Source: Mycolicibacterium peregrinum
Lineage (GTDB): Bacteria > Actinomycetota > Actinomycetes > Mycobacteriales > Mycobacteriaceae
Assembly (NCBI RefSeq): GCF_001665785.1
Contig: NZ_LZSO01000031.1
Span: forward strand, 372,001-436,000
Length of the DNA stretch: 64,000 nucleotides
Direction: 5' to 3'
Part shown: piece after piece, positions 7,442-15,859 of the stretch
Position numbering within the stretch: position 1 is the stretch's first letter
How the letters are laid out: each line of letters starts with the position of its first letter
Program-made: the position numbers and the translations under genes
The notes under the pieces: model-generated
The model's database searches: none
What the model saw: the letters and a program-made list of their open reading frames with translations, nothing else
Told to the model about the DNA's origin: nothing

Positions 7442-9256
7442 GTGAGTACTTCGATAGCCGCACCGGAGGCGTTGACGGCAGCCTTGACCGAAGAAGTAAC
7501 GCTCTGTGGCCTGTTTCAGCGCACCATCGCTGCCGATCCGGATGCGGTCGCGATCCGGGCGCACGGCGAAACCGGCTTCATTACGCGGCGTGAGTACGGT
7601 GAGGCGGTGGAGCGCATCGCCGGGGCTCTGGCCGGCCTCGGTGTCCGGCGCGGTGACACCGTCGGGCTGATGATGTCCAACCGTCCCGAGTTTCATCTGA
7701 TCGACACGGCGGTACTTCATCTCGGAGCCACGCCGTTCTCTATTTACAACACCTCTGCTCCACAACAGATCTCGTACCTTCTCAATCATGCCGAGAATCG
7801 GGTGATGCTGTGCGAGCAGCAGTACGTCGAAACGATCAGGGCAGCTGAAGGGCTCAACCACCTCGAGCACATCGTCGTGGTTGATGCCGAAGGCGGCTTG
7901 CCGGCGGGAACTACCAGTCTGGGCCGGCTATCCACGCCGGACGACTTTGATTTCGAATCAACTTGGCGTGCAGTGCTTCCGGAAGATATCCTGACGCTCA
8001 TTTACACGTCCGGGACGACGGGGCCGCCGAAGGGTGTCGAGCTCACCCACGCCAATGTGATGTTCGTCTTGCAAGCCTGCAACAACCGTTTCCCCTTTGT
8101 GGCCGAGGGCCGGTGCATTTCCTATTTGCCGACGGCCCACATGGCGGATCGCATTTTCTCGCATTATCTGCAGATGGCGACCGGTTGGACGATTACCACG
8201 GTGCAGGATGCGCGCCAGATCTTTTCTGCTGTCGCACAAACACATCCGTCGTGGTTCATGGGCGTGCCCCGCATCTGGGAAAAGTTGCGAGCTTCGCTGT
8301 TGGCGCGCTTCAAGGCGCAAAGCGCGTCAAATCAATCGGCGATCGACGCGGCGATCGACGTTGCCGTGATGAAGCTTCGCATCGAAGAAGCCGGCGGCGA
8401 ACTCAATCCGGAGATGGCAGAGCAATGGAAGCTCGCGGACGCGGAGATCCTGGCGCCGCTGCGCAAGGAACTCGGACTCGACCAGGCGGACTTGCTGATG
8501 ACCGGTGCCGCGCCGATCGCGCCGATCGTTCACGAGTTCTTCCTGGCGCTCGGTTTGCCTTTGGCCGAGGGGTACGGCATGTCCGAAACCGGGGCACTCG
8601 GTATGACGAATCTGCCGGGCGACATTCGAATGGGAACGGTCGGTCAACCGATGCCTGGCACGCTGGCGAGCCTCGCCGAGGATGGCGAACTGCTGCTCAA
8701 GGGTGCCCATGTGATGCGCGGGTATCGGAAAGATCCCGAGAAGACGAAGGAAGCCGTCGATGAGGACGGTTGGTTGCACACCGGAGACGTTGCCACCATC
8801 GATGCAGAGGGATTTGTGCGGATCATCGACCGCAAGAAGGAGTTGATCATCAATGCGGCCGGGAAGAACATGTCCCCGGTCAACATCGAAAGCACACTCA
8901 AAGGGGCGTCACCGCTGATCGGTCAAGTGTGCTGTGTCGGGGATGCACGGCCTTACAACGTCGCTTTGATTGTGCTGGATCCCGACGTTGCCCTGGCTTT
9001 CGTGCGTCAGCACAAGCGTCCCGTTGCCACTGCCGTTGAACTGACTGCCGACGAGCACATCCGGAAAGCCGTCGCCGACGCGGTCGACACTGCAAATCGC
9101 CAGTTGTCGCGGGTCGAGCAGATCAAGCGTTACCGGTTGCTGGCCAGCGAATGGTTGCCTGACGGTGACGAGCTGACGCCCACATCGAAGCTGAAGCGCC
9201 GCGCGATCGCGGCCAAGTATGCCGACGTCATCGAAGCGATGTACCCGGCCGAGTGA
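7442..9256 (+). CDS. Acyl-CoA synthetase (FadD, long-chain type)
   Basis: AMP-forming acyl-CoA ligase of 604 residues. The P-loop-like AMP-binding motif is YTSGTTGPPKG at 188-198, followed by GYGMSETGALG and by the hinge region GDVATIDAEGFVRIIDRKKE. The length and the inserted helical block resemble the FadD15/FadD11 long-chain group. It activates a carboxylate to its CoA thioester in the cytosol. The GTG start has no RBS but sits six bases after TATAAT, so it is probably leaderless. mceG follows after 16 bases. Third codon positions look less GC-rich than in mceG, which may point to separate origins. Confidence 0.92.
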   Translation: MSTSIAAPEALTAALTEEVTLCGLFQRTIAADPDAVAIRAHGETGFITRREYGEAVERIAGALAGLGVRRGDTVGLMMSNRPEFHLIDTAVLHLGATPFSIYNTSAPQQISYLLNHAENRVMLCEQQYVETIRAAEGLNHLEHIVVVDAEGGLPAGTTSLGRLSTPDDFDFESTWRAVLPEDILTLIYTSGTTGPPKGVELTHANVMFVLQACNNRFPFVAEGRCISYLPTAHMADRIFSHYLQMATGWTITTVQDARQIFSAVAQTHPSWFMGVPRIWEKLRASLLARFKAQSASNQSAIDAAIDVAVMKLRIEEAGGELNPEMAEQWKLADAEILAPLRKELGLDQADLLMTGAAPIAPIVHEFFLALGLPLAEGYGMSETGALGMTNLPGDIRMGTVGQPMPGTLASLAEDGELLLKGAHVMRGYRKDPEKTKEAVDEDGWLHTGDVATIDAEGFVRIIDRKKELIINAAGKNMSPVNIESTLKGASPLIGQVCCVGDARPYNVALIVLDPDVALAFVRQHKRPVATAVELTADEHIRKAVADAVDTANRQLSRVEQIKRYRLLASEWLPDGDELTPTSKLKRRAIAAKYADVIEAMYPAE

Positions 9257-9272
9257 TCGAAAGGTTGTCGCT

Positions 9273-10361
9273 ATGGGCGTTCAGATCGATGTGACGGGGC
9301 TGAGCAAATCTTTCGGGTCTTCAAAGATCTGGGAGGACGTCACGTTGACGGTTCCCGAGGGCGAGGTCAGCGTGTTGCTGGGCCCGTCGGGTACCGGTAA
9401 ATCGGTGTTCCTGAAGTCCCTGATCGGCCTGCTGCGCCCGGAGCGTGGCTCGATCGTGATCGATGGCACCAATATTCTGGAGTGCTCGGCCAAGGAGCTC
9501 TACGAGATCCGCACGCTGTTCGGTGTGCTGTTCCAGGACGGCGCGTTGTTCGGCTCGATGAACATCTATGACAACACCGCCTTCCCGCTGCGTGAGCACA
9601 CGAAGAAGAGCGAGTCCGAGATCCGCAACATCGTGATGGAGAAGCTCGACCTGGTGGGTATGCCCAATGACGGGCACAAATTCCCCGGTGAGATCTCCGG
9701 CGGTATGCGCAAGCGTGCTGGCCTGGCCCGGGCCCTGGTGCTCGACCCGAAGATCATCCTCTGCGACGAGCCGGACTCCGGTCTGGACCCGGTCCGTACC
9801 GCCTACCTGAGCCAGCTGCTGATCGACATCAACGCCCAGATCGACGCCACGGTGCTGATCGTGACGCACAACATCAACATCGCCCGGACCGTGCCCGACA
9901 ACATCGGCATGCTGTTCCGCAAGCAGCTGGTCATGTTCGGCCCGCGTGAGGTGCTGCTGACCAGCGAGGAGCCCGTCGTCAAGCAGTTCCTCAACGGTCG
10001 GCGTATCGGGCCGATCGGTATGTCGGAGGAGAAGGACGAGGCCACCGCGGCCGCTGAGCAGGCCATGATGGAGGCCGGGCAGCACGACGGTGGTGTCGAG
10101 GAGATCGAGGGTGTGCCGCCGCAGCTGATGGCGACTCCGGGTATGCCGGAACGCAAGGCCGTGGCTCGGCGTCAGGCCCGGGTGCGCGAGATCCTGCACA
10201 CCCTGCCGCCGGCCGCCCAAGCCGCGATCCTCGACGACCTCGAGGGCACCCACAAGTACGCGGCGCACGAGTTCGGCGACGAGCCCACCGCGCGCCACCA
10301 GCGCCCGGTTGAGGACGCCGCCCGACCGAAGCTGTCATCCCATGATCACTCCGGTCACTGA
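9273..10361 (+). CDS. mceG: MceG/Mkl ABC-transporter ATPase
   Basis: A 362-residue ATPase of the MlaF/MceG class that energises Mce lipid importers by pairing with YrbE permeases. Walker A is GPSGTGKS (37-44), the ABC signature ISGGMRKRAG (141-150), Walker B IILCDEP (161-167), and the switch His is at 199 (VTHN). After about residue 265 there is the roughly 95-residue C-terminal extension found in mycobacterial MceG but not in E. coli MlaF. ATG at 9273 is chosen over an upstream in-frame start inside the fadD gene, with AAAGG before it. It follows fadD by 16 bases, not ribosomal-protein genes as mkl does in M. tuberculosis. The mce operon at 30-39 kb has no ATPase of its own. Confidence 0.93.
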   Translation: MGVQIDVTGLSKSFGSSKIWEDVTLTVPEGEVSVLLGPSGTGKSVFLKSLIGLLRPERGSIVIDGTNILECSAKELYEIRTLFGVLFQDGALFGSMNIYDNTAFPLREHTKKSESEIRNIVMEKLDLVGMPNDGHKFPGEISGGMRKRAGLARALVLDPKIILCDEPDSGLDPVRTAYLSQLLIDINAQIDATVLIVTHNINIARTVPDNIGMLFRKQLVMFGPREVLLTSEEPVVKQFLNGRRIGPIGMSEEKDEATAAAEQAMMEAGQHDGGVEEIEGVPPQLMATPGMPERKAVARRQARVREILHTLPPAAQAAILDDLEGTHKYAAHEFGDEPTARHQRPVEDAARPKLSSHDHSGH

Positions 10362-10382
10362 GGCACAGACAGGGGACGAGTG

Positions 10383-10721
10383 ATGAATAGAGCTGAAGAG
10401 TCCGCGTTCGTATGGGCGCTGATGGATTCGGCGGAGGCGTTCCTCACCAAACGTGTTCGTGCGTGGTTGTGTGTGCGGATTGGGGCCGGTGAGTTGGACG
10501 CCGCCATCAGGGAGCTTCTGCATGGATTTCTGACCAGCAATACTGCGATGCCTGCGGCTCTCGGGGCGCCACTTTGGGCTTGGGTGGGCGGGTTCGCCGG
10601 CAGCGATGGTGAGGCAGGACTTCGGGAGCTGGCCTCGCGGATCCGGTTGTTCAGCAACTATGCCGAGAGTAACGAACACCCGAAGTCCATACTTCCGCCC
10701 TCTGTTGTCACAACGAGATGA
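10383..10721 (+). CDS. Hypothetical protein
   Basis: A 112-residue protein with no recognised domain. It is largely helical and Ala/Leu-rich (RVRAWLCVRIGAGELDAAI, FAGSDGEAGLRELASRIRL) and has no clear membrane segment or signal peptide. It begins 21 bases after mceG, and GGGGACGAG before the ATG makes co-transcription likely. A GTG one codon upstream is an alternative start. It may be an accessory gene of the acyl-CoA synthetase-MceG unit. Its last codons overlap the start of a thiolase remnant, so its own 3' end could have been altered by the rearrangement that made that remnant. Confidence 0.55.
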   Translation: MNRAEESAFVWALMDSAEAFLTKRVRAWLCVRIGAGELDAAIRELLHGFLTSNTAMPAALGAPLWAWVGGFAGSDGEAGLRELASRIRLFSNYAESNEHPKSILPPSVVTTR

Positions 10722-10903
10722 ATACGGAAGACACACATATGGATTCAGAACGGATTGTCCTCGTCGAAGGTGCGCGTACTCCTGTAGGCAGTTTCGGAGG
10801 AGGAGAACTCGGTGTATTCGCAGGCGGCGACGTCGCCGGCCACTTCGCGCGCACATCTTCATATTTAAGTCCCGCCTCGAAGACCGTGATGGTGACTTCG
10901 TAG
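10718..10903 (+). pseudogene. Thiolase N-terminal remnant
   Basis: A 61-codon frame that begins like an acetyl-CoA acetyltransferase (SERIVLVEGARTPVGSFGG) and loses all thiolase similarity after about codon 30. No active-site Cys or His region follows in any frame. It overlaps the end of the preceding gene. Best read as the 5' stub of a deleted thiolase gene. Confidence 0.6.
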
Positions 10904-11285
10904 TTGTGAAGGGGCGCGTCCCGCCGGTCGGGCTGGCATGCCAAACAGCTCCGGGTGCAGGATGGGTCGGTGGGGATAGTCGCAACGACGCCGTAGTCCC
11001 TGGGCCCCGTAGCTTCGCGCGGAGGCCACCCGGGGCAGCTTCACCCGGCGCCACGAGAGCGTGCCGTTGCGCCTATCTTCGACGTGGAGCCGCCGATGCG
11101 TGCAGATCGTGCACCACCGTAGCGTTCTGGGATTCGCCATCCAGAATGCAAAAACCCGTCCGCCAAACCTGATGCAATCGCGCGAAAACGCGGGTCAGAG
11201 TACCGCGACATGACACGGAGTTTTGCAACCTACAGGCGCGCACCCGTTGCGACGACCGGCGGCACAGGCCGGCAGCAGCGCGTAG
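10904..11285. other. Decayed stretch without an intact gene
   Basis: No frame in this stretch has a plausible start, RBS and family. On the minus strand two frames, broken relative to each other, give protein-like text (RRLHVEDRRNGTLSWRRVK, then LHNYEVTITVFEAGLKYEDV, the latter running into the thiolase stub). This could be the remains of a frameshifted gene. No terminal inverted repeats or transposase fragments were seen. Confidence 0.4.
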
Positions 11286-11612
11286 CTACTCGGTCAGGCG
11301 GCCGGGCGCGGCTTGCCGCCATGAGTCAAGCAAAATGTCGCGGAGTTCCTGCGAATCCTCGAGTTCGGCCAACCGGACCCGTACCCAGGCTGATGCGGCC
11401 TCGTGTTGGGGCACCCAGAACTTCTGCGGTTCGGCCGCGATCAATTCCTCGCGGTCAAATCGGGGGCAGCGCACGGCAAATGAGGTTTCGTCGTCGGGCA
11501 CCGTAACGAACATCTTGCCCGCCACGTCGAAGGTCGGATGGCCCCAGCGCTCTTTCTCGGCGGTCTCTGGGAAAGAGAGCGCGATGCTGCGCACATCGTC
11601 AGCGTCGAGCAC
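11286..11612 (-). CDS. MmcQ/YjbR family protein
   Basis: A 108-residue protein of the MmcQ/YjbR (CyaY-like fold, DUF419) family. It carries the typical opening DVRSIALSFPETAEKERWGH, then GKMFVTVPDDETSFAVRCP and a C-terminal RDILLDSWRQAAP. The GTG at 11612 is chosen because GGAGG lies ten bases upstream and it matches the family N-terminus; the open frame extends about 46 codons further. Members are small proteins often described as DNA-binding, without an established role. It lies downstream of the crotonase gene on the same strand with a 119-base gap, so it may have its own promoter. Confidence 0.85.
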   Translation of the reverse strand: MLDADDVRSIALSFPETAEKERWGHPTFDVAGKMFVTVPDDETSFAVRCPRFDREELIAAEPQKFWVPQHEAASAWVRVRLAELEDSQELRDILLDSWRQAAPGRLTE

Positions 11613-11731
11613 GGGTATCGGCCTCCGATCGAGCAGGGGTATGCCGCTCAGGCAGCCTACCGAGGTGCTCGATCGCGCAACTGCGCTCTGTTGCTGGTCG
11701 GCGTTTTGAACCCGCAGTGCGGCTGCTGTCC

Positions 11732-12610
11732 CTAGTCGCTGTCGACCCACTCCTCATAGAACGGCGGCATCTCGGAAGCCCGCCCGGTGAACTCTGGGGT
11801 GCGCTTGTCGAGGAAGGCCCGCACGCCGTCGTGGCCGTCGCCGATGCTCGTGTAGAACATCGCCAGCGAGTCGACCCGATGCGCGTCGACCGGGTGTGGC
11901 TCGGCGGCGTTGCGGTAGAGCATCTGTCGCATGAGCGCGACCGAGACCGGCGAGCGGTCGCGGGTCCACGCGTCGGCCAGCGCCCGCGCCTCGGTGATCA
12001 ACGCGTCTGGTTCGTGGACGGCCTGGGCCAGCCCGATCTCCCGGGCAGCGTCCGCGGTGAGAATGTCAGAGCGGTAGACCAGGTCCAAAGCCGCTGGCAT
12101 GCCGACGATTCGGGGGAGGAACCAGGTGGAACACGCTTCCGGTGTGATCCCGAGCTTTCCGAAGACCAGCCCGAACCGGGCCTTCGCCGACATGAGCCGG
12201 GCATCCATGGCCAGCGTCATCGTTGCGCCGATTCCGACCGCGGCCCCGTTGATGGCCGCGATGACGGGCTTGCGGCAGGCGTAGATCGCCAGGGTGACCC
12301 GGCCGCCGGTGTCGCGGACCCGGCGCAGTTCGGGATTGTCGAGGTCGGCCATGTCGGCCAGGGTCGGCGACTTCGACTCGTCCAGGCCGAACACGTTGCC
12401 CTGGCTCGACAGGTCCATGCCGGCACAGAATGCCCGGCCCTCGCCCGTCACGATGACGGCACGCACGGTGTCGTCGTCGTTGACGGACACAAAGGTGTGC
12501 TCCAACTCTTCGGCCATCTCGACAGTGAAGGCATTGAGGTTGTCGGGGCGATCGAGGACGACGGTGAGGATGCCGTCGTCGAGCTCGTGCCGGATCGTTG
12601 TGTACTCCAC
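11732..12610 (-). CDS. Crotonase-family enoyl-CoA isomerase-like protein
   Basis: Enoyl-CoA hydratase/isomerase fold, 292 residues. The CoA-binding and oxyanion segments are GEGRAFCAGMD and NGAAVGIGAT. The two glutamates of canonical hydratase (rat Glu144 and Glu164) align with Thr130 and Phe150. Glu158 in GITPEACST matches the catalytic Glu of the Eci2-type delta3,delta2-enoyl-CoA isomerases. An isomerase role is therefore likelier than hydration. The GTG start at 12610 has GAAGGAG upstream. It lies 75 bases after the TetR gene on the same strand and is probably controlled by it. Confidence 0.88.
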   Translation of the reverse strand: MEYTTIRHELDDGILTVVLDRPDNLNAFTVEMAEELEHTFVSVNDDDTVRAVIVTGEGRAFCAGMDLSSQGNVFGLDESKSPTLADMADLDNPELRRVRDTGGRVTLAIYACRKPVIAAINGAAVGIGATMTLAMDARLMSAKARFGLVFGKLGITPEACSTWFLPRIVGMPAALDLVYRSDILTADAAREIGLAQAVHEPDALITEARALADAWTRDRSPVSVALMRQMLYRNAAEPHPVDAHRVDSLAMFYTSIGDGHDGVRAFLDKRTPEFTGRASEMPPFYEEWVDSD

Positions 12611-12685
12611 GGGCGCTCCTTCTCGGGTGAGTTCGTACTCAGCTTGCCCAACGCGGGATTCTGGCGGCAACGGAGGCAACGGAAG

Positions 12686-13282
12686 TCATCCGTGGGCGTG
12701 CGGTGCCGGTGCGTGCCGTGGCGGTCGCAGATCGAGTGTGCGTCGGGTCGCCGTGACCAGTTGCTCGTAGAGCTCGCCGTCATCGAGGCCGGCGAATTCC
12801 ACCCCGACGGCCGCCGAGATGCCGGCCATGACGATGGCGGCGCGGACCTGGCCGGCCACGCCAGGCTCCGCACCGGCGAGCAGATCGGCCTGTCGTTTCA
12901 CGATCGCGCGCCATTGCGGCTGCCCTCGGAGGAGTTCGGTGACGCCGGGGTCGCCGGTGAGGATGGGAAACAGGTCGCGGTGCGACACGGCGAGGGAAAT
13001 GTAGCCGGTGAGCATCGATTCGGCCTGCGCGCGGCTCCCGCGCTGGGTTTCGGCGGTCTCCACGAGGGCGGCAAGCTCGCTGACGACGGGTTCCATGATG
13101 GCGGTCAGCAGCTCATCGCGAGTGCGGAAATGGTGGTAGATGGCAGATTTCGTCAGGCCTAGCTCGTCGGAGATCATCTGCAGCGAGGTGCCGGCGACGC
13201 TGTGCCGCCGGAACAGCTCGATGGCGGCCTCGATCAACTTCTGCCGGGTCGTGCCGGTGGCCCCCGACGAGGAACCGCTCAC
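12686..13282 (-). CDS. TetR family transcriptional regulator
   Basis: A 198-residue TetR-type repressor. The N-terminal helix-turn-helix covers about residues 13-60 (LIEAAIELFRRH, LGLTKSAIYHHFRTRDELL). The helical ligand-binding domain follows and the C-terminus is His/Pro-rich. GTG start with AGG upstream. It is divergent from the P450-ferredoxin-SDR operon and lies just upstream of the crotonase gene. Three copies of a 16-bp sequence stand in the intergenic region, making it the obvious ligand-responsive repressor of both directions. The inducer is unknown but is likely an acyl-CoA or substrate of the P450 pathway. Confidence 0.9.
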   Translation of the reverse strand: MSGSSSGATGTTRQKLIEAAIELFRRHSVAGTSLQMISDELGLTKSAIYHHFRTRDELLTAIMEPVVSELAALVETAETQRGSRAQAESMLTGYISLAVSHRDLFPILTGDPGVTELLRGQPQWRAIVKRQADLLAGAEPGVAGQVRAAIVMAGISAAVGVEFAGLDDGELYEQLVTATRRTLDLRPPRHAPAPHAHG

Positions 13283-13324
13283 CGGGCCGACCTAAATGTA
13301 GCTTTCCTAACAAAATCGCCCTGG

Positions 13325-13386
13325 CTGACCATTCGTACAGTATATGCCTGTACGATTGGTCAGGAATCAGCTGTACGTTTGGTCAG
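13325..13386. promoter_or_regulatory. Three-copy TetR operator
   Basis: The 16-mer CTGACCATTCGTACAG (13325-13340) faces its near-exact inverse at 13348-13363 (15 of 16 matching) across a 7-base spacer. A second same-direction copy of the inverse follows at 13371-13386 (15 of 16), 23 bases after the previous one. It fills the gap between the divergent TetR and P450 genes. Confidence 0.8.
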
Positions 13387-13438
13387 TCTTTCTGGGCCAA
13401 GCTGGTCAGCTTGCCTCAGCCCAGTCGAGGAGAACGCC

Positions 13439-14779
13439 ATGCCGTTGAACACCGCTCCGCAGCAGACTTCGTCCCCCGATACGTCCCCGCTCCGGGGCGT
13501 CGATTTCTTCCACGACGCCGCGTTGGTCGCGGATCCCTACCCGACCCTTGAGCGCATGCGGACGGCCAGTCCCGTGCTCCGAGAGCCGTCGCAGAACGTG
13601 GTGATCGTCACCGGATACGACGAAGCGTTGGCGGTGGTGAGTGACCACGACTCGTTCTCGTCGTGCAATACCGTCACCGGCCCGACGCCTGGGTTCCCGG
13701 TGCCACTGGAGGGGCTCGACGCGGCGGAAGTCCGTGCGCTGATCGAGGCCCACCGTGACGAATTGCCGTTCAGCGACCAACTCCCGTCGTTCGACCCGCC
13801 GAAACACACCGCGCACCGCTCGCTGCTGAGCCGTCTGATCACCCCCAAACGCCTGAAGGAAAACGAGGCGTTCATGTGGCGCCTTGCCGATCAGGTGCTC
13901 CAGCCGTACGTCGCCGGTGGTGGGGGCGAGTTCCTCGGTGTCGTCGCCAATCCCTTCGCGCTGTTGGTCATTGCGGATCTCCTCGGTGTTCCCGAGGCGG
14001 ACCGTCCCGAGCTCACCGAACGGCTGACCGGGGACAACTCGCTGGGCAGCACGGACGACACGGTCATGACGCACGCGCCGCTGGAATTCCTCTACCACCG
14101 TTTCGCCGACTACATCTCGGAGCGGCGCCGCGAACCTCGCGGTGACGTGATGACCGAGATGGCGCACGCGACGTTCCCGGATGGATCGACCCCGGAGGTC
14201 ATGGATGTGGTGCGGGTGGCGGCCAATCTCTTCTCGGCCGGTCAGGAGACCACGGTCCGACTGCTGTCCTCGGCATTGAAGATCCTGGCCGAGAATCCCG
14301 AACTCCAAGAGCAGCTGCGCCGCACTCCCGATCAGGTCCCGAACTTCGTCGAAGAGGCGCTGCGCTTCGAGAGTCCGATCCGCGGGGATTTCCGGCTCGC
14401 CCGTGCCACCACGACCGTCGGCGGTGTCGAGATCCCTGCGGGCACTGTGGTGATGGTGCATTACGGTGCGGCCAACCGAGATCCGCGCCAGTTCGACAAC
14501 CCTGACGTCTTCGACCTCGACCGGCACAACGCCCGCCGGCACATCGCCTTCGGCCGCGGTGTCCACAGCTGCGTCGGTGCACCGCTGGCCCGGGCCGAGG
14601 CGAAAGTGGTGATCCAGCGGCTGCTGGCGAGCACCGGTGCGATCGAGATCGACGAAGCCCGACACGGCGCCGCCGATGCGCGACGTTACGACTATGTGCC
14701 CACCTACATCCTGCGGGGTCTCACCGATCTGCACCTCAACCTGACCCCGGCCGCGGACACGACAAAGGTGTCCCGATGA
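13439..14779 (+). CDS. Cytochrome P450
   Basis: Soluble bacterial P450 of 446 residues. The I-helix oxygen-activation motif is AGQETT (267-272), the K-helix ExxR is EALR (306-309), and the haem loop is FGRGVHSCVG (371-380) with Cys378 as thiolate ligand. ATG at 13439 is chosen for GAGGAGA upstream and the normal N-terminus. It overlaps a ferredoxin gene by four bases (ATGA), and an SDR follows, so the operon encodes hydroxylation followed by alcohol oxidation. The divergent TetR and its three-copy operator should govern expression. The substrate is unknown; the crotonase on the other side suggests a CoA-linked catabolic route. Confidence 0.95.
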   Translation: MPLNTAPQQTSSPDTSPLRGVDFFHDAALVADPYPTLERMRTASPVLREPSQNVVIVTGYDEALAVVSDHDSFSSCNTVTGPTPGFPVPLEGLDAAEVRALIEAHRDELPFSDQLPSFDPPKHTAHRSLLSRLITPKRLKENEAFMWRLADQVLQPYVAGGGGEFLGVVANPFALLVIADLLGVPEADRPELTERLTGDNSLGSTDDTVMTHAPLEFLYHRFADYISERRREPRGDVMTEMAHATFPDGSTPEVMDVVRVAANLFSAGQETTVRLLSSALKILAENPELQEQLRRTPDQVPNFVEEALRFESPIRGDFRLARATTTVGGVEIPAGTVVMVHYGAANRDPRQFDNPDVFDLDRHNARRHIAFGRGVHSCVGAPLARAEAKVVIQRLLASTGAIEIDEARHGAADARRYDYVPTYILRGLTDLHLNLTPAADTTKVSR

Positions 14780-14961
14780 AAGTCGTCGTCGACGATGATC
14801 TGTGCCGCGGACACGGCGTATGCGCGGCGCTGTGTCCGCAGGTGTTCACGCTGACCGACGGCGGCTACGCCGAGGCCATCGACACCGACATCCCTCCCGA
14901 GCTCGAAGGCGCCGTCGCCCAAGCGGTCGACGGTTGCCCGGAGCGGGCTATCCGCATCTAG
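14776..14961 (+). CDS. Small ferredoxin, P450 redox partner
   Basis: A 61-residue ferredoxin with Cys10-x2-His13-x2-Cys16 (CRGHGVC), an extra Cys20, and Cys54-Pro (DGCPERAIRI). It is the classic 3Fe-4S type with His in the variable cluster position. The start overlaps the P450 stop (ATGA, 14776-14779), so the two are translated together and this is almost certainly the electron donor of that P450. No ferredoxin reductase is encoded nearby, so a general reductase must serve it. Confidence 0.93.
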   Translation: MKVVVDDDLCRGHGVCAALCPQVFTLTDGGYAEAIDTDIPPELEGAVAQAVDGCPERAIRI

Positions 14962-14986
14962 CCTATTAGTCAAGGAAAGAGTAATC

Positions 14987-15841
14987 ATGTCAACAGATTT
15001 CGAGCGTCCCGACCGCACCGTGTTCGACCTGGCCGGCAAGGTGGTGGTCGTCGTGGGCGGCGGCCAGATGCCCGGCCCCAAGATCGGCAACGGCCGCGCC
15101 ACCGCCATCGTGGCCGCGCGCCACGGCGCCGAGGTGGTGGTCGTCGACCGCAATCTCGCTGCCGCACAGGAGACGGTGGACATGATCACCGCGGAGAAGG
15201 GCAAGGCGTACGCCATCCAGGCCGACGTCGCCGAAAAGGACGACTGCCAGCGCATCTTCGACACCGCGATGCAGAACAGCGGCCGCGTGGACGGGATGGT
15301 CTACAGCGTGGCGATCAACCCGCCCTTCGACCGGGTGAACAACTCGATGAGTGCCGACGACTTCAACCATGGCATCAACGTGAACATGTTGGGCTGCTAC
15401 TACTGCAATCTCTTTGCCGCACAATGCATGGAGAAGAACGAGGGCGGTTCCACCGGCAGCATCATCAATATCTCGTCCATCGCCAGCATCAAGAACGAAG
15501 TCGGACTCAACATCGGGATCATGCCCTACGCCCTGGGCAAGTGCGGGTTGAACTACATCACGGAACTGACCGCCGCACAGTTCGCGGCCGCAGGCATCCG
15601 CGCCAACACGCTGATGCTCGGCCCGATCGACTCGACGCTGGGCAACACGGATTCCCAGTCGCTGTTCGGGTTCGAGCCCGATGAGGTCGACGAGGCCTAC
15701 GCCGAAGTGGTGAAGCTGAAGATGGGCCGGGCCAGCGCCTGGGAGACCGGCTATGCGGCGCTGTATCTGCTGGCCGACGAGTCGCGGTTCATGACCGGAC
15801 AGCAGATCAGGTTGGACGGTGGTGCCACTCTGGTGCGCTGA
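14987..15841 (+). CDS. SDR family oxidoreductase with enlarged nucleotide-binding loop
   Basis: A 284-residue SDR. The usual TGxxxGxG is replaced by a longer Gly/Pro-rich loop, GGGQMPGPKIGNGRA (24-38). The rest is orthodox: Asp54 after beta-2 (VVVDR), serine at 163/164, catalytic Tyr181 and Lys185 (YALGK), and a C-terminal RLDGGATL. RBS AAGGAAAG precedes the ATG. It is the last gene of the P450-ferredoxin-SDR operon and would oxidise the alcohol made by the P450. The enlarged loop suggests a nonstandard cofactor-site geometry, or a cofactor that does not exchange freely. Confidence 0.88.
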   Translation: MSTDFERPDRTVFDLAGKVVVVVGGGQMPGPKIGNGRATAIVAARHGAEVVVVDRNLAAAQETVDMITAEKGKAYAIQADVAEKDDCQRIFDTAMQNSGRVDGMVYSVAINPPFDRVNNSMSADDFNHGINVNMLGCYYCNLFAAQCMEKNEGGSTGSIINISSIASIKNEVGLNIGIMPYALGKCGLNYITELTAAQFAAAGIRANTLMLGPIDSTLGNTDSQSLFGFEPDEVDEAYAEVVKLKMGRASAWETGYAALYLLADESRFMTGQQIRLDGGATLVR

Positions 15842-15859
15842 GGCTTGATGCCGCCGGTT

